In this document: positions 8,396 to 17,312 of the stretch, in pieces
How the letters are laid out: every line of letters starts with the position of its first letter
Position numbering within the stretch: the first letter of the stretch is position 1
Assembly: GCF_036013745.1 (NCBI RefSeq)
Contig: NZ_CP107880.1
Span: 7,688,001-7,752,000, forward strand
Direction: 5' to 3'
DNA: 64,000 nucleotides
Source of the DNA: Streptomyces sp. NBC_00483
Lineage (GTDB): Bacteria > Actinomycetota > Actinomycetes > Streptomycetales > Streptomycetaceae
The notes under the pieces: generated by a model
What the model was told of the DNA's origin: nothing
The model's input: the letters and a program-made list of their open reading frames with translations, nothing else
Databases searched by the model: none
Made by a program: the position numbers and the translations under genes

Positions 8396-9646
8396 ATGGC
8401 AAGCACGGGCAGCACGGGCAGCACGGGCGGCACGGACGCGAACGGGGAGCCGGGCGACGGGAACGACGGACGGCCCGTCCTGGGTGTCGGCATGGTCGGG
8501 TACGCGTTCATGGGCGCCGCCCACTCACAGGGCTGGCGCACCGTGGGCCACGTCTTCGACCTGCCGCTCACGCCCCGACTCGCCGCGATCTGCGGCCGCG
8601 ACGCCTCGGGGGTGCGCGCCGCGGCCGCCCGGCTCGGCTGGGCCGCCGCCGAGACCGACTGGCGGGCGCTGATCGCCCGGGACGACGTCGACCTGGTCGA
8701 CATCTGCACCCCCGGCGACAGCCACGCCGAGATCGCCGTCGCCGCCCTGGAGGCCGGCAAGCACGTGCTGTGCGAGAAGCCGCTCGCCAACTCGGTTGAG
8801 GAGGCGGAGGTGATGACGGAAGCCGCCGAACGGGCCGCTGCCAACGGCCAGTTGGCGATGGTCGGCTTCAATTATCGACGCGTCCCGGCCATCGCGCTCG
8901 CCCGCCGCATGGTCGCCGACGGGCGCATCGGCACCCTGCGCCACGTCCGCGCCCACTACCTCCAGGACTGGCTCGCCGACCCGGCCTTCCCGCTCACCTG
9001 GCGGCTGCAGAAACCGCACGCGGGCTCCGGCGCGCTCGGCGACCTCGGCGCGCACGCCGTGGACCTCGCCCAGTACCTCGCGGGCGAGCTCGTGACCGGC
9101 GTCTCCGCGCTCACCGAGACCTTCGTCCGCGAACGCCCGCTCCTGGACGGGGCGTCCTCCGGCCTCTCCGGGGCCGGGGGCGGCGACACCGGCACCGGTC
9201 CCGTCACCGTCGACGACGCGGCCCTGTTCACCGGCCGGTTCGCCTCCGGCGCCCTCGCCTCCTTCGAGGCCACCCGGTTCGCGACCGGCCGCAAGAACGC
9301 GCTGACCATCGAACTCAACGGCTCCCACGGCTCGTTGGCCTTCGACCTGGAACGCCTCAACGAACTGTCCTTCCACGACCACACCGAACCCGCCGAACGC
9401 GCCGGCTTCCGGCGGATCCTCGCCACCGAGCCGGGACACCCCTATCTGGAGGCCTGGTGGCCGCCGGGACACGGCCTCGGCTACGAGCACACATTCACCC
9501 ACCAGGCCCGCGATCTCGTCACCGCCCTCGCCGAAGGGGCCCAGCCCCGGCCGTCGTTCGCCGACGGGCTCCAGGTGCAGCGCATCCTCGCCGCGGTCGA
9601 GGAGAGCGCGGCCAAGAACTCCGTCTACACCCCGATCCCGGCCTGA
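8396..9646 (+). CDS. Gfo/Idh/MocA-family sugar or cyclitol dehydrogenase
   Basis: 416-residue NAD(P)-dependent oxidoreductase. After a low-complexity Ser/Thr/Gly leader (first ~28 residues, encoded by a short agcacgggc repeat) the Rossmann motif [11 protein letters not shown] binds the nucleotide, and the family signature CEKPLANS supplies the catalytic lysine. The C-terminal beta-sheet domain includes [17 protein letters not shown] with the catalytic histidine region. Family members oxidise inositols or the C3 hydroxyl of glycosides. It lies between the ABC importer and a TIM-barrel isomerase, so it probably acts on the imported compound. The start has GGAGGAC ten bases upstream. Confidence 0.92.
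   Translation: MASTGSTGSTGGTDANGEPGDGNDGRPVLGVGMVGYAFMGAAHSQGWRTVGHVFDLPLTPRLAAICGRDASGVRAAAARLGWAAAETDWRALIARDDVDLVDICTPGDSHAEIAVAALEAGKHVLCEKPLANSVEEAEVMTEAAERAAANGQLAMVGFNYRRVPAIALARRMVADGRIGTLRHVRAHYLQDWLADPAFPLTWRLQKPHAGSGALGDLGAHAVDLAQYLAGELVTGVSALTETFVRERPLLDGASSGLSGAGGGDTGTGPVTVDDAALFTGRFASGALASFEATRFATGRKNALTIELNGSHGSLAFDLERLNELSFHDHTEPAERAGFRRILATEPGHPYLEAWWPPGHGLGYEHTFTHQARDLVTALAEGAQPRPSFADGLQVQRILAAVEESAAKNSVYTPIPA
8402..8435 (+). repeat. 9-bp in-frame microsatellite (agcacgggc, ~3.5 copies)
   Basis: Three perfect agcacgggc units and a degenerate fourth encode Ser-Thr-Gly triplets at the N-terminus of the dehydrogenase. The length of this leader could vary between strains without frameshift. 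Confidence 0.8.
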
Positions 9647-9674
9647 GAGCCCCCGACCCGAGAGGAGCACATCC

Positions 9675-10673
9675 ATGCCCCGCCCGTTCACCCTCTTCAC
9701 CGGTCAGTGGGCCGACCTGCCGCTCGAAGACGTGTGCCGCATCGCCCGCGACGCCGGCTACAACGGACTCGAACTCGCCTGCTGGGGCGACCACTTCGAG
9801 GTCGACAAGGCCCTCGACGACCCCGATTACGTCAAGGGACGCCACGCCCTGCTCGACAAGTACGGCCTCAAGTGCTGGGCCATCTCCAACCACCTGGTCG
9901 GCCAGGCCGTCTGCGACGCCATCATCGACGAGCGCCACGAGGCGATCCTGCCCGCCCGCATCTGGGGGCACGGCGAGGCCGAGGGCGTCCGCCAGCGGGC
10001 CGCCGCCGAGATCAAGGACACCGCCCGCGCGGCCGCAGCCTTCGGCGTCGACACCGTCATCGGCTTCACCGGATCGGCCATCTGGCATCTCGTCGCCATG
10101 TTCCCGCCCGCGCCCGAGTCGATGATCGAGCGCGGCTACGAGGACTTCGCCGAACGCTGGAACCCCATCCTCGACGTGTTCGACGCCGAGGGCGTCCGCT
10201 TCGCCCACGAGGTCCACCCGAGCGAGATCGCGTACGACTACTGGACAACGCACCGCGCCCTGGAGGCAGTCGACCACCGCCGGGCCTTCGGCCTGAACTT
10301 CGACCCCTCCCACTTCGTGTGGCAGGACCTCGACCCGGTCGGCTTCCTCTACGACTTCCGCGACCGCATTCTCCACGTCGACTGCAAGGAGGCCCGCAAG
10401 CGCCTCGACGGCCGCAACGGCCGCCTCGGCTCCCACCTCCCGTGGGGAGACCCCCGTCGCGGCTGGGACTTCGTGTCCGCCGGGCACGGGGACGTCCCCT
10501 GGGAGGACGTGTTCCGCATGCTCCGCTCCATCGACTACTCCGGGCCGATCTCGGTGGAGTGGGAGGACGCGGGCATGGACCGCCTCCAGGGCGCCCCCGA
10601 GGCGCTGACCCGCCTGAAGGCGTTCGACTACGAGCCGCCCACGGCGTCCTTCGACGCCGCGTTCAACAGCTGA
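9675..10673 (+). CDS. sugar phosphate isomerase/epimerase (xylose-isomerase-like TIM barrel)
   Basis: 332-residue AP_endonuc_2/IolE-type barrel. Metal-binding positions of the family are visible: Glu and His in FAHEVHPSE, Asp and His in NFDPSHF, His in HVDCKE, and the terminal Glu of SVEWEDAG. A long insertion with [23 protein letters not shown] sits before the last strand, as in inositol or keto-sugar isomerases. It follows the Gfo/Idh/MocA gene by 28 bases with an AGAGGAG ribosome site. It likely isomerises or dehydrates the keto product of that dehydrogenase; the exact reaction is an inference. Confidence 0.9.
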   Translation: MPRPFTLFTGQWADLPLEDVCRIARDAGYNGLELACWGDHFEVDKALDDPDYVKGRHALLDKYGLKCWAISNHLVGQAVCDAIIDERHEAILPARIWGHGEAEGVRQRAAAEIKDTARAAAAFGVDTVIGFTGSAIWHLVAMFPPAPESMIERGYEDFAERWNPILDVFDAEGVRFAHEVHPSEIAYDYWTTHRALEAVDHRRAFGLNFDPSHFVWQDLDPVGFLYDFRDRILHVDCKEARKRLDGRNGRLGSHLPWGDPRRGWDFVSAGHGDVPWEDVFRMLRSIDYSGPISVEWEDAGMDRLQGAPEALTRLKAFDYEPPTASFDAAFNS

Positions 10674-10684
10674 GGCGGAGGCCG

Positions 10685-10719
10685 CGGCCGCGCGACCCGA
10701 TCCGATGGTCGCGCGGCCG
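10685..10719. terminator. GC-rich hairpin after the sugar import operon
   Basis: A perfect 13-bp stem (arms 10685-10697 and 10707-10719) with a 9-base loop begins 12 bases after the isomerase stop. No T-run follows, as is common in Streptomyces. It probably ends the ROK-ABC-dehydrogenase transcript. Confidence 0.7.
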
Positions 10720-10738
10720 GTCCGGCACGCCCGAAACC

Positions 10739-10766
10739 GGCTTTGTCCTGAAGTAGGAAAAAGCTC
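10739..10766. promoter_or_regulatory. candidate shared upstream element before the sugar dehydrogenase
   Basis: GGCTTTGTCCTG followed after seven bases by AAAAAGCTC matches the element at 3207-3235 upstream of the ROK gene in sequence and spacing. Downstream, 10795-10820 contains GTACAAGG and GGACAAAC, possibly part of the promoter. Assignment as an operator is tentative. Confidence 0.3.
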
Positions 10767-10928
10767 AACTCTTAGCCGTACAAGGTCTGTTCGAGCCGGA
10801 CAAACGCAGCTAGCGTCCTCCCTCGAACGTACGCACGGCACACACAAGGCACTCACGGCACAGATCCCTCCGGGGCGACGGCGCGCCCCGGCGTATCGCA
10901 CGACCCGCCCCTCTGTCCGGAGGAACCC

Positions 10929-13373
10929 GTGCACAGGAAACGCCTGAGAACCCGCAACGCACTCGCCCTGCTCACCGGCACCCTGCTCGCCGCGGCCTCG
11001 CTCACCTTCTCGGCGGCCGCGGCACCCGCGCCCGCCGACGAGAAGATCGCGGCCGAGGACTTCCAGCAGGTCACCCTCGCCAAGGGCGCGGAAGAGGTCG
11101 GCGAGCCGATGTCGCTGGCCGTCCTGCCGGACCGCAAGGTCCTGCACACCTCGCGCGACGGCGTGCTGCGCCTGACCGACGAGAACGGCACCACCAAGGT
11201 CGCCGGCAAACTCGACGTCTACACCCACGACGAAGAGGGCCTCCAGGGCGTCGGCGTCGACCCGAACTTCAGCGAGAACCGCGCGATCTATCTCTACTAC
11301 GCGCCCCCGCTGAACACCCCGGCGGGCGACGCCCCCAACGACGGCACCGCCGCCGACTTCGCCCCCTTCGACGGCTACAACCGGCTCTCGCGGTTCACGC
11401 TCGACACCGACGGCACGCTGAACAAGGACTCGGAGAAGAAGGTCCTCGACGTCGCGACCTCGCGCGGCATCTGTTGCCACGTCGGCGGCGACATCGACTT
11501 CGACAAGGACGGCAACCTGTACCTGTCGACGGGCGACGACTCCAACCCGTTCGCCTCCGACGGCTACTCGCCCATCGACGAGCGCGGCACCCGCAACCCG
11601 GCCTACGACGCCCAGCGTTCGGCAGGCAACACCAACGACCTGCGCGGCAAGATCCTCCGCGTCAAGGTCGCGGCCGACGGCTCGTACACCGTCCCCGACG
11701 GCAACCTGTTCGCGCCCGGCACCGACAAGACGCGCCCCGAGATCTACGCGATGGGCTTCCGCAATCCGTTCCGGATGAGCGTCGACAAGCCCACCGGCAC
11801 CGTCTACGTCGGCGACTACGGGCCCGACGCGGGCACCGCAGACCCGGGCCGCGGCCCCGCGGGCCAGGTCGAGTTCGCCCGCGTGACGAAGGCGGCGAAC
11901 TTCGGCTGGCCGTACTGCACCGGCAACAACGACGCCTACGTGGACTACGACTTCGCGACGAGCACCTCCGGTGCGAAGTTCGACTGCGCGGCGCCCAAGA
12001 ACACTTCGCCGCACAACACCGGCCTCACCGACCTGCCGCCCGCGCAGACCGCGTGGATCCCGTACGACGGCGGCTCCCTCCCGGAGTTCGGCTCCGGCTC
12101 CGAGTCCCCGATGGCCGGCCCCGTCTACCGCTACGACGCCGCCAACACCTCCCCGGTGAAGTTCCCCGAGGCGTACGACGGCGACTTCTTCGCCGGCGAG
12201 TTCGGCCGGCAGTGGATCAAGCGGATCGAGCAGGACGGCGACGGCAAGGTCACCTCGATCAACCCGTTCCCCTGGACCGGCACCCAGGTGATGGACATGG
12301 CCTTCGGCCCCGACGGCGCGCTGTACGTCCTCGACTACGGCCTCTCCTGGTTCGGCGGCGACGAGAACTCCGCCCTGTACCGCATCGAGAACGCCACCGA
12401 AGGACACTCGCCGACCATCGACGCCAAGGCCGACAAGACCTCCGGCCAGGCGCCCCTGAAGGCCCGGTTCACCTCCACGGCCTCGGACGCCGACGGTGAC
12501 GCGCTCACGTACTCCTGGAACTTCGGCGACGGCACCACCGGCACCGGCGCCTCGCCCAGTCACACCTACAAGAAGAACGGCACGTACACCGCGACCGTGA
12601 CCGCCAAGGACTCCACCGGCCGCACCGGCAGCGCCGACGTGCACCTCGTCGTCGGCAACACCGCGCCCAAGGTGACCCTGCAACTGCCCGCCGACGGCCA
12701 GCTGTTCACCTTCGGCGACAAGGTCCCCTTCAAGGTGAAGGTCACCGACCCCGAGGACGGGGCCATCGACTGCGCCAAGGTCAAGGTCACCCACATCCTC
12801 GGCCACGACAGCCACGGTCACCCGATCACCTCGGCCACCGGCTGCTCCGGCACCATCCAGACCAGCGCCGACAGCGAGCACGACCCGAACGCCAACGTCT
12901 TCGGAGTCTTCGACGCCGAGTACACCGACAAGGGCGCCAACGGCCAGCCGGCGCTGACCACGCACGATCAGCACGTCACCCAGCAGAAGCACCGCCAGGC
13001 CGAGCACTACGGCGACTCCAAGGGTGTGTCGGTCGTCAGCCACGACACGGCCAACGGCGGCAAGGCCGTCGGCACCATCGACAACGGCGACTGGATCTCC
13101 TTCAAGCCGTACGCGATCGGGAACGCCAAGTCCCTGAAGGCGCGCGTCGCCTCGGCCGGGGCCGGCGGCACCCTCGAGATCCGCACCGGCTCGGCGACCG
13201 GCAAGGTCATCGGCAAGGCCAAGGTCGCACCGACCGGGTCGTGGGAGACGTACACCGACGTCACCACGGCCATCAGCTATCCGCCCACCAAGAGCACCAC
13301 GCTCTACCTGGTCTTCAAGGGCTCGGGCAGCTCCCTGTTCGAGATCGACGACTTCACCTTCACCACGAGCTGA
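10929..13373 (+). CDS. secreted glucose/sorbosone-type (PQQ) sugar dehydrogenase with PKD and CBM6-like domains
   Basis: 814-residue exported protein starting at GTG 10929. A Sec signal peptide (basic start, hydrophobic core, cleavage near AAAAPAPA) covers about 1-36. A six-bladed propeller of the GSDH/SGL type follows (to about 490), with repeated blade motifs DKDGNLYLSTGDDSNP, EIYAMGFRNPFRMS and DMAFGPDGALYVLDYG. A PKD domain (about 494-576, with WNFGDGTT and HTYKKNGTYTATVTA) and a C-terminal carbohydrate-binding CBM6-like module (about 687-814) complete it. It probably oxidises sugars on a glycan surface outside the cell. It is 15 bases ahead of the ThuA-DUF1080 gene. Confidence 0.88.
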   Translation: MHRKRLRTRNALALLTGTLLAAASLTFSAAAAPAPADEKIAAEDFQQVTLAKGAEEVGEPMSLAVLPDRKVLHTSRDGVLRLTDENGTTKVAGKLDVYTHDEEGLQGVGVDPNFSENRAIYLYYAPPLNTPAGDAPNDGTAADFAPFDGYNRLSRFTLDTDGTLNKDSEKKVLDVATSRGICCHVGGDIDFDKDGNLYLSTGDDSNPFASDGYSPIDERGTRNPAYDAQRSAGNTNDLRGKILRVKVAADGSYTVPDGNLFAPGTDKTRPEIYAMGFRNPFRMSVDKPTGTVYVGDYGPDAGTADPGRGPAGQVEFARVTKAANFGWPYCTGNNDAYVDYDFATSTSGAKFDCAAPKNTSPHNTGLTDLPPAQTAWIPYDGGSLPEFGSGSESPMAGPVYRYDAANTSPVKFPEAYDGDFFAGEFGRQWIKRIEQDGDGKVTSINPFPWTGTQVMDMAFGPDGALYVLDYGLSWFGGDENSALYRIENATEGHSPTIDAKADKTSGQAPLKARFTSTASDADGDALTYSWNFGDGTTGTGASPSHTYKKNGTYTATVTAKDSTGRTGSADVHLVVGNTAPKVTLQLPADGQLFTFGDKVPFKVKVTDPEDGAIDCAKVKVTHILGHDSHGHPITSATGCSGTIQTSADSEHDPNANVFGVFDAEYTDKGANGQPALTTHDQHVTQQKHRQAEHYGDSKGVSVVSHDTANGGKAVGTIDNGDWISFKPYAIGNAKSLKARVASAGAGGTLEIRTGSATGKVIGKAKVAPTGSWETYTDVTTAISYPPTKSTTLYLVFKGSGSSLFEIDDFTFTTS

Positions 13374-13388
13374 GAGGAGCAGGACAGC

Positions 13389-14774
13389 ATGCGCACCTCC
13401 GTACGCATCGGCCTCGCGACGGCCGCTGCCGCCCTGCTCATCGGCGGCCTCACCGCCCCGGCCACCTCGGCGCCCCAGGGCGCCGAGGTGGCCGGGGCCC
13501 GGGACCGGGTCCTGGTGTTCTCCAAGACCGCCGGGTTCCGGCACGACTCCATCCCCGAAGGCATCGCGGCCCTGAAGGAACTCGGCGCCGCCGACCGCCT
13601 CACCGTCGACACCACCGAGGACGCGACCGCCTTCACCCCGGGCAACCTCGCCCGGTACAAGGCCGTCGTCTTCCTCTCCACCACCGGCGACGTGCTCGAC
13701 GCCACCCAACAGAAGGCGTTCGAGGGCTACGTCGCCAAGGGCGGCGGCTACCTGGGCGTGCACGCCGCCGCCGACACCGAGTACGACTGGAGCTACTACG
13801 GCGGCCTCGTCGGCGCCTGGTTCCAGGGGCATCCGGCGATCCAGCCGGCCACCGTCCGCGTCGAGGACCACCACCATCCGGCGACCCGCGGCCTGCCGGA
13901 CGCCTGGCAGCGCACCGACGAGTGGTACAACTACCGCTCCAACCCGCGCGACAAGGACCGGCCTGTTCATGTACTCGCCTCGCTCGACGAGACGACCTAC
14001 ACAGGGGGCACCATGAACGGCGATCACCCGATCGCCTGGTGCCAGAACTACGGCGGCGGCCGCGCCTTCTACACCGGCCTCGGACACACCAAGGAGTCCT
14101 ACGCCGACCCCGCGTTCCGCGGCCATCTGCGCGGCGGCCTGCAGTACGCCACCGGGAAGGTCGCGGCCAACTGCCGCCCGAACACCGGCTACCGGAACAT
14201 CTTCAACGGCGAGACGCTCGACGGCTGGAAACAGGCGGGGCCCGGCGGCTTCACCGTGGATTCCACGAACGGGACTCTCAAATCCCAAGGCGGCATGGGC
14301 CTGCTCTGGTACCAGGCCAAGCAGCTGAAGTCGTACTCCCTGAAGCTCGACTGGAAGATGACCGGCGACGACAACTCCGGTGTCTTCGTGGGCTTCCCGG
14401 CCTCCGACGACCCCTGGTCGGCCGTGGACAAGGGCTACGAGATTCAGATCGACGCCACCGACGCACCCGACCGCACCACCGGCGCGATCTACTCCTTCCA
14501 GTCCGCCGACCTCGCGGCCCGCGACAAGGCCCTGAAGCCGCCGGGGGAGTGGAACTCGTACGAGATCAAGGTGCGGGGAGAGCGCCTCCAGGTGTTCCTC
14601 AACGGAGTCGAGGTCAACGACTTCACCAACAAGGACCCCGAGCGGAGCCTGACCGACGGCTACATCGGTCTGCAGAACCACGGCGACTCCGACCAGGTGT
14701 CCTTCCGCAAGGTCCGCCTGAAGGAACTCAACCCCACGTCCGACGCGGGCGCACTGCCCGGCGCGGGCGACTAG
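13389..14774 (+). CDS. secreted ThuA domain - DUF1080 (3-keto-disaccharide hydrolase) fusion
   Basis: 461-residue exported protein: signal peptide about 1-28, ThuA-like glutamine-amidotransferase fold about 36-260 (VLVFSKTAGFRHDSIPEG, GGGYLGVHAAADTEY, NGDHPIAWCQNYGGGR), then a concanavalin-like DUF1080 domain from about 268 (IFNGETLDGWK, DDNSGVFVGFP, EWNSYEIKVRGERLQVFLNGV). DUF1080 proteins cleave 3-keto-glycosides, and ThuA acts in 3-keto-sugar metabolism in rhizobia. Together with the upstream sugar dehydrogenase this suggests extracellular oxidation followed by cleavage of glycosides. The two genes are likely cotranscribed and end at the hairpin 14778-14815. Confidence 0.9.
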   Translation: MRTSVRIGLATAAAALLIGGLTAPATSAPQGAEVAGARDRVLVFSKTAGFRHDSIPEGIAALKELGAADRLTVDTTEDATAFTPGNLARYKAVVFLSTTGDVLDATQQKAFEGYVAKGGGYLGVHAAADTEYDWSYYGGLVGAWFQGHPAIQPATVRVEDHHHPATRGLPDAWQRTDEWYNYRSNPRDKDRPVHVLASLDETTYTGGTMNGDHPIAWCQNYGGGRAFYTGLGHTKESYADPAFRGHLRGGLQYATGKVAANCRPNTGYRNIFNGETLDGWKQAGPGGFTVDSTNGTLKSQGGMGLLWYQAKQLKSYSLKLDWKMTGDDNSGVFVGFPASDDPWSAVDKGYEIQIDATDAPDRTTGAIYSFQSADLAARDKALKPPGEWNSYEIKVRGERLQVFLNGVEVNDFTNKDPERSLTDGYIGLQNHGDSDQVSFRKVRLKELNPTSDAGALPGAGD

Positions 14775-14777
14775 GAC

Positions 14778-14815
14778 GGCGGCGGGCGGGGGACGCCGGA
14801 CCCCCGCCCGCCGCC
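14778..14815. terminator. strong GC hairpin after ThuA-DUF1080
   Basis: A perfect 15-bp inverted repeat (14778-14792 with 14801-14815) with an 8-base loop starts 3 bases after the stop codon. It separates the secreted dehydrogenase pair from the Ebo-type operon. Confidence 0.85.
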
Positions 14816-14948
14816 TTGCCCTGCCGGGAGCGGCGGGGTGTGCGTCGGGGCCGTGCCCGACACCGGGCGCGGCCCCGGGCTCGGCCCCGGGCCCGCCGGT
14901 TCTGCGCACGAGGCCGTGATCGACGCCGGACACGGCTTCGGCTTTGCA

Positions 14949-14960
14949 CGTGACGTCACG
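14949..14960. promoter_or_regulatory. 12-bp palindrome in the Ebo-type operon leader
   Basis: CGTGACGTCACG is a perfect palindrome 19 bases before the first start codon of the cluster and just ahead of its Shine-Dalgarno. A repressor site or a chance GC palindrome are both possible. Confidence 0.35.
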
Positions 14961-14979
14961 TTCGACCAGGAGGTTTCCC

Positions 14980-16143
14980 ATGTCCGCCGGATCCTTCCCC
15001 GCTCCGTCCTCCCCGTCCTCTCCGTCCTCCTCGAACCGACGGTTCGGTGTGTGGCTGATCGGGGCCCGCGGCTCCGTCGCCACCACGGCGGTCGCGGGCT
15101 GCGCCGCCGTCGGCGCCGGGCTGCATCCGCCCTCCGGGATGGTCACGGAGACCGAGCCATTCACCGCGGCGGGCCTGCCGTCCCTGACATCGCTCGTCTT
15201 CGGCGGCCATGACACCCTCGACTGCCCGCTGCCCAAACGCGCCGAACAGCTCGCTGCCGGGGGAGTACTGCCGCACGGCCTGCCGGGCGCGGTGCACGGC
15301 GAACTCGCCGCCGCCGAACGGGAGATCAGGCCCGGCGGGCCACTTCCCGGCGACGGCCGCACCCAGGACGAGCTGATCGCCGCCTTCACCGCCGACATCC
15401 AGTCCTTCGTACGGCGCCACGCCCTGGCAGGGGCCGTCGTCGTGAACGTCGCCTCCACCGAGGCACCACCACGCGGCGACGAGCTTCCGGCCAGCTCCCT
15501 GTACGCGGCGGCGGCCCTGCGCGCCGGCTGCCCGTACATCAACTTCACCCCCTCCACGGGACTCCACCACCCCTCTCTTCAGCACGCGGCCCACGCCGCG
15601 GGCGTCCCCTTCGCGGGCCGCGACGGCAAGACCGGGCAGACCCTGCTGCGGTCCGTGCTCGGCCCGATGTTCCGCAGGCGCGCGCTCGACGTGCGCGCCT
15701 GGTCCGGCACCAACCTCCTCGGCGGCGGTGACGGCGCGGCCCTGGCCGACCCGGCCGCGGCCGCCGCGAAGAACGCCGGCAAGGAACGCGTCCTCGCCGA
15801 TACCCTCGGCGCCGTCCCGCAGGGCGAGGTCCACATCGACGACGTCCCGGCGCTCGGTGACTGGAAGACGGCCTGGGACCACATCGCCTTCGACGGCTTC
15901 CTCGGCGCGCGGATGACCCTGCAGACCACGTGGCAGGGCTGCGACTCGGCCCTCGCCGCGCCCCTCGTCCTCGACCTCGCGCGCCTGCTGTTGCGCTCCG
16001 CGCAGTCCGGACTGACCGGCCCCCGCCCGGAGTTGGGCTTCTACTTCAAGGATCCCGACCCCGGCGCATCCTCCGACCTGGACCACCAGTACGCCTCCCT
16101 GCTCGCCTTCGCGGACCGCCTGCGGCGCGGCGGTGCGGCATGA
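14980..16143 (+). CDS. myo-inositol-1-phosphate synthase-family protein, head of Ebo-type cluster
   Basis: 387-residue protein. After a Ser/Pro-rich leader the dinucleotide-binding motif GVWLIGARGSVATT appears at about 22-35. The family core is visible as NVASTE, CPYINFTPSTG, the AGRDGKTGQT loop (equivalent to the lysine-bearing GDDxKSQ loop) and WSGTNLLGGGDG. Length matches bacterial inositol-phosphate synthases. The ATG at 14980 has an ideal CCAGGAGG site 7-8 bases upstream. Its stop overlaps the UbiA start by ATGA, so the product probably feeds that prenyltransferase. Classical ebo clusters use a dehydroquinate-synthase-like EboD instead; whether this enzyme makes inositol phosphate or another cyclitol is unknown. 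Confidence 0.85.
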   Translation: MSAGSFPAPSSPSSPSSSNRRFGVWLIGARGSVATTAVAGCAAVGAGLHPPSGMVTETEPFTAAGLPSLTSLVFGGHDTLDCPLPKRAEQLAAGGVLPHGLPGAVHGELAAAEREIRPGGPLPGDGRTQDELIAAFTADIQSFVRRHALAGAVVVNVASTEAPPRGDELPASSLYAAAALRAGCPYINFTPSTGLHHPSLQHAAHAAGVPFAGRDGKTGQTLLRSVLGPMFRRRALDVRAWSGTNLLGGGDGAALADPAAAAAKNAGKERVLADTLGAVPQGEVHIDDVPALGDWKTAWDHIAFDGFLGARMTLQTTWQGCDSALAAPLVLDLARLLLRSAQSGLTGPRPELGFYFKDPDPGASSDLDHQYASLLAFADRLRRGGAA

Positions 16144-17312
16144 GCGGGGCGGCTGCCGGCGGGGCAGGGGAGCGGGGTCGGGGCCGGGCGCCGGTTGTGC
16201 GGGGGCCGGGTCGGGACGCGGGCTCCGGGTTGCGGCGGCGGGGCCGGGCGTGGGTCGAACTCCTCCGCCTTCCGGCCCTGTTGACCGTCCCGGGCGACGC
16301 CTTGGACGGGGCCGCGGCGACGGGATCCCGCCCGACCCGTGGCACGTTCCTGGCCGTCGGCGCCTCCGTCAGCCTGTACGCGGCGGGCATGGCGCTCAAC
16401 GACTGGGCCGACCGGGACGAGGACGCCCGCGACCGCCCCCACCGCCCGCTGCCCTCCGGCCGCATCCGACCGGCCCACGCCCTGGCGGCGGCGGGCGCGT
16501 TGACGGGCGCGGGCCTCGCCCTGGCCTGCCGGGCGGGCCGGACGACCGGCGCGGTGGCCACGGCACTCGCGGCCACGGTGTGGGCGTACGACCTGCGCCT
16601 GAAGGGCACCGCGGCGGGCCCGCCGGCGATGGGCACGGCCCGCGCCCTGGACCTGCTGATGGGGGCGGCGGCGACGCGCCCGGCGGGCGCGCCCGGGCCC
16701 CTGCCCCAGGCCCTCACGGCGGCCGCCACCTTGGCCGCCCACACGACCGCGGTCACCACCGTCTCCCGCAACGAAACCCAGGGAGGCTCCGTCACCGGCC
16801 CCTTGACGGCCCTGGCCACGGGCACCGCGATCGCCGCCGCGCTCCTGGCCCCGCGGGCGAGAGACGTCCGCTGGGCGCGGGGCGAGGGTCGGGGCGCGTC
16901 CGGGGGCGTGAACCCGCGTGCAGCAGGGGACGGGCTCCCGAGCCCGTATGCCGAAGCCGGCATGGGAGTGGGCGCCGCCCTCAGCACCAAGGCCGCCCCC
17001 AGGCTGCTGCGCGGCCGCCGGGACAACCCCGCAGGCCCTCTCGCCCAACGCCCCCAGGCCACAAGCCCCGCCCCGATCACCCTCACCCTCCCCGTCACCG
17101 CATACGCCACCACCGCCCTGCGCCCCCTCTTCCACGCCGCCCTCAACCCCTCACCCCCGCTCACCCAACGCGCCGTCGGCGCCGGCATCCGAGCGCTCGT
17201 CCCCCTCCAGTCCGCGCTGGCCGCCCGCTCCGGCGCCCCGGTGACGGCCCTCGCCACCCTCGCCCTGGCCCCGCTCGCCCGCCACTTCGCGAAGAAGGTG
17301 AGCGTCACATGA
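16140..17312 (+). CDS. eboC: UbiA-family membrane prenyltransferase (EboC-type)
   Basis: 390-residue integral membrane enzyme. The first aspartate-rich motif NDWADRDEDARDRPHRPLPSG-like block (about residues 85-104) binds the prenyl diphosphate through Mg2+, and YDLRLKG (about 157) is the second motif. Multiple Ala/Leu-rich helices follow. A hydrophilic, Gly/Arg/Pro-rich insert of roughly 70 residues (about 240-310) interrupts the helices and makes the protein longer than the usual ~300. Start ATG 16140 overlaps the preceding stop. It should transfer a polyprenyl chain to a hydrophilic acceptor, plausibly a cyclitol or its phosphate made by the upstream gene product (inference). Confidence 0.85.
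   Translation: MSGAAAGGAGERGRGRAPVVRGPGRDAGSGLRRRGRAWVELLRLPALLTVPGDALDGAAATGSRPTRGTFLAVGASVSLYAAGMALNDWADRDEDARDRPHRPLPSGRIRPAHALAAAGALTGAGLALACRAGRTTGAVATALAATVWAYDLRLKGTAAGPPAMGTARALDLLMGAAATRPAGAPGPLPQALTAAATLAAHTTAVTTVSRNETQGGSVTGPLTALATGTAIAAALLAPRARDVRWARGEGRGASGGVNPRAAGDGLPSPYAEAGMGVGAALSTKAAPRLLRGRRDNPAGPLAQRPQATSPAPITLTLPVTAYATTALRPLFHAALNPSPPLTQRAVGAGIRALVPLQSALAARSGAPVTALATLALAPLARHFAKKVSVT

Noticed and set aside
9519..15557. A minus-strand open frame of about 2,000 codons
   Set aside because: It lies opposite several well-supported plus-strand genes with known domains. Long antisense frames are expected when third positions are nearly all G/C. Its translation is low-complexity Gly/Arg/Val/Asp with no domain.
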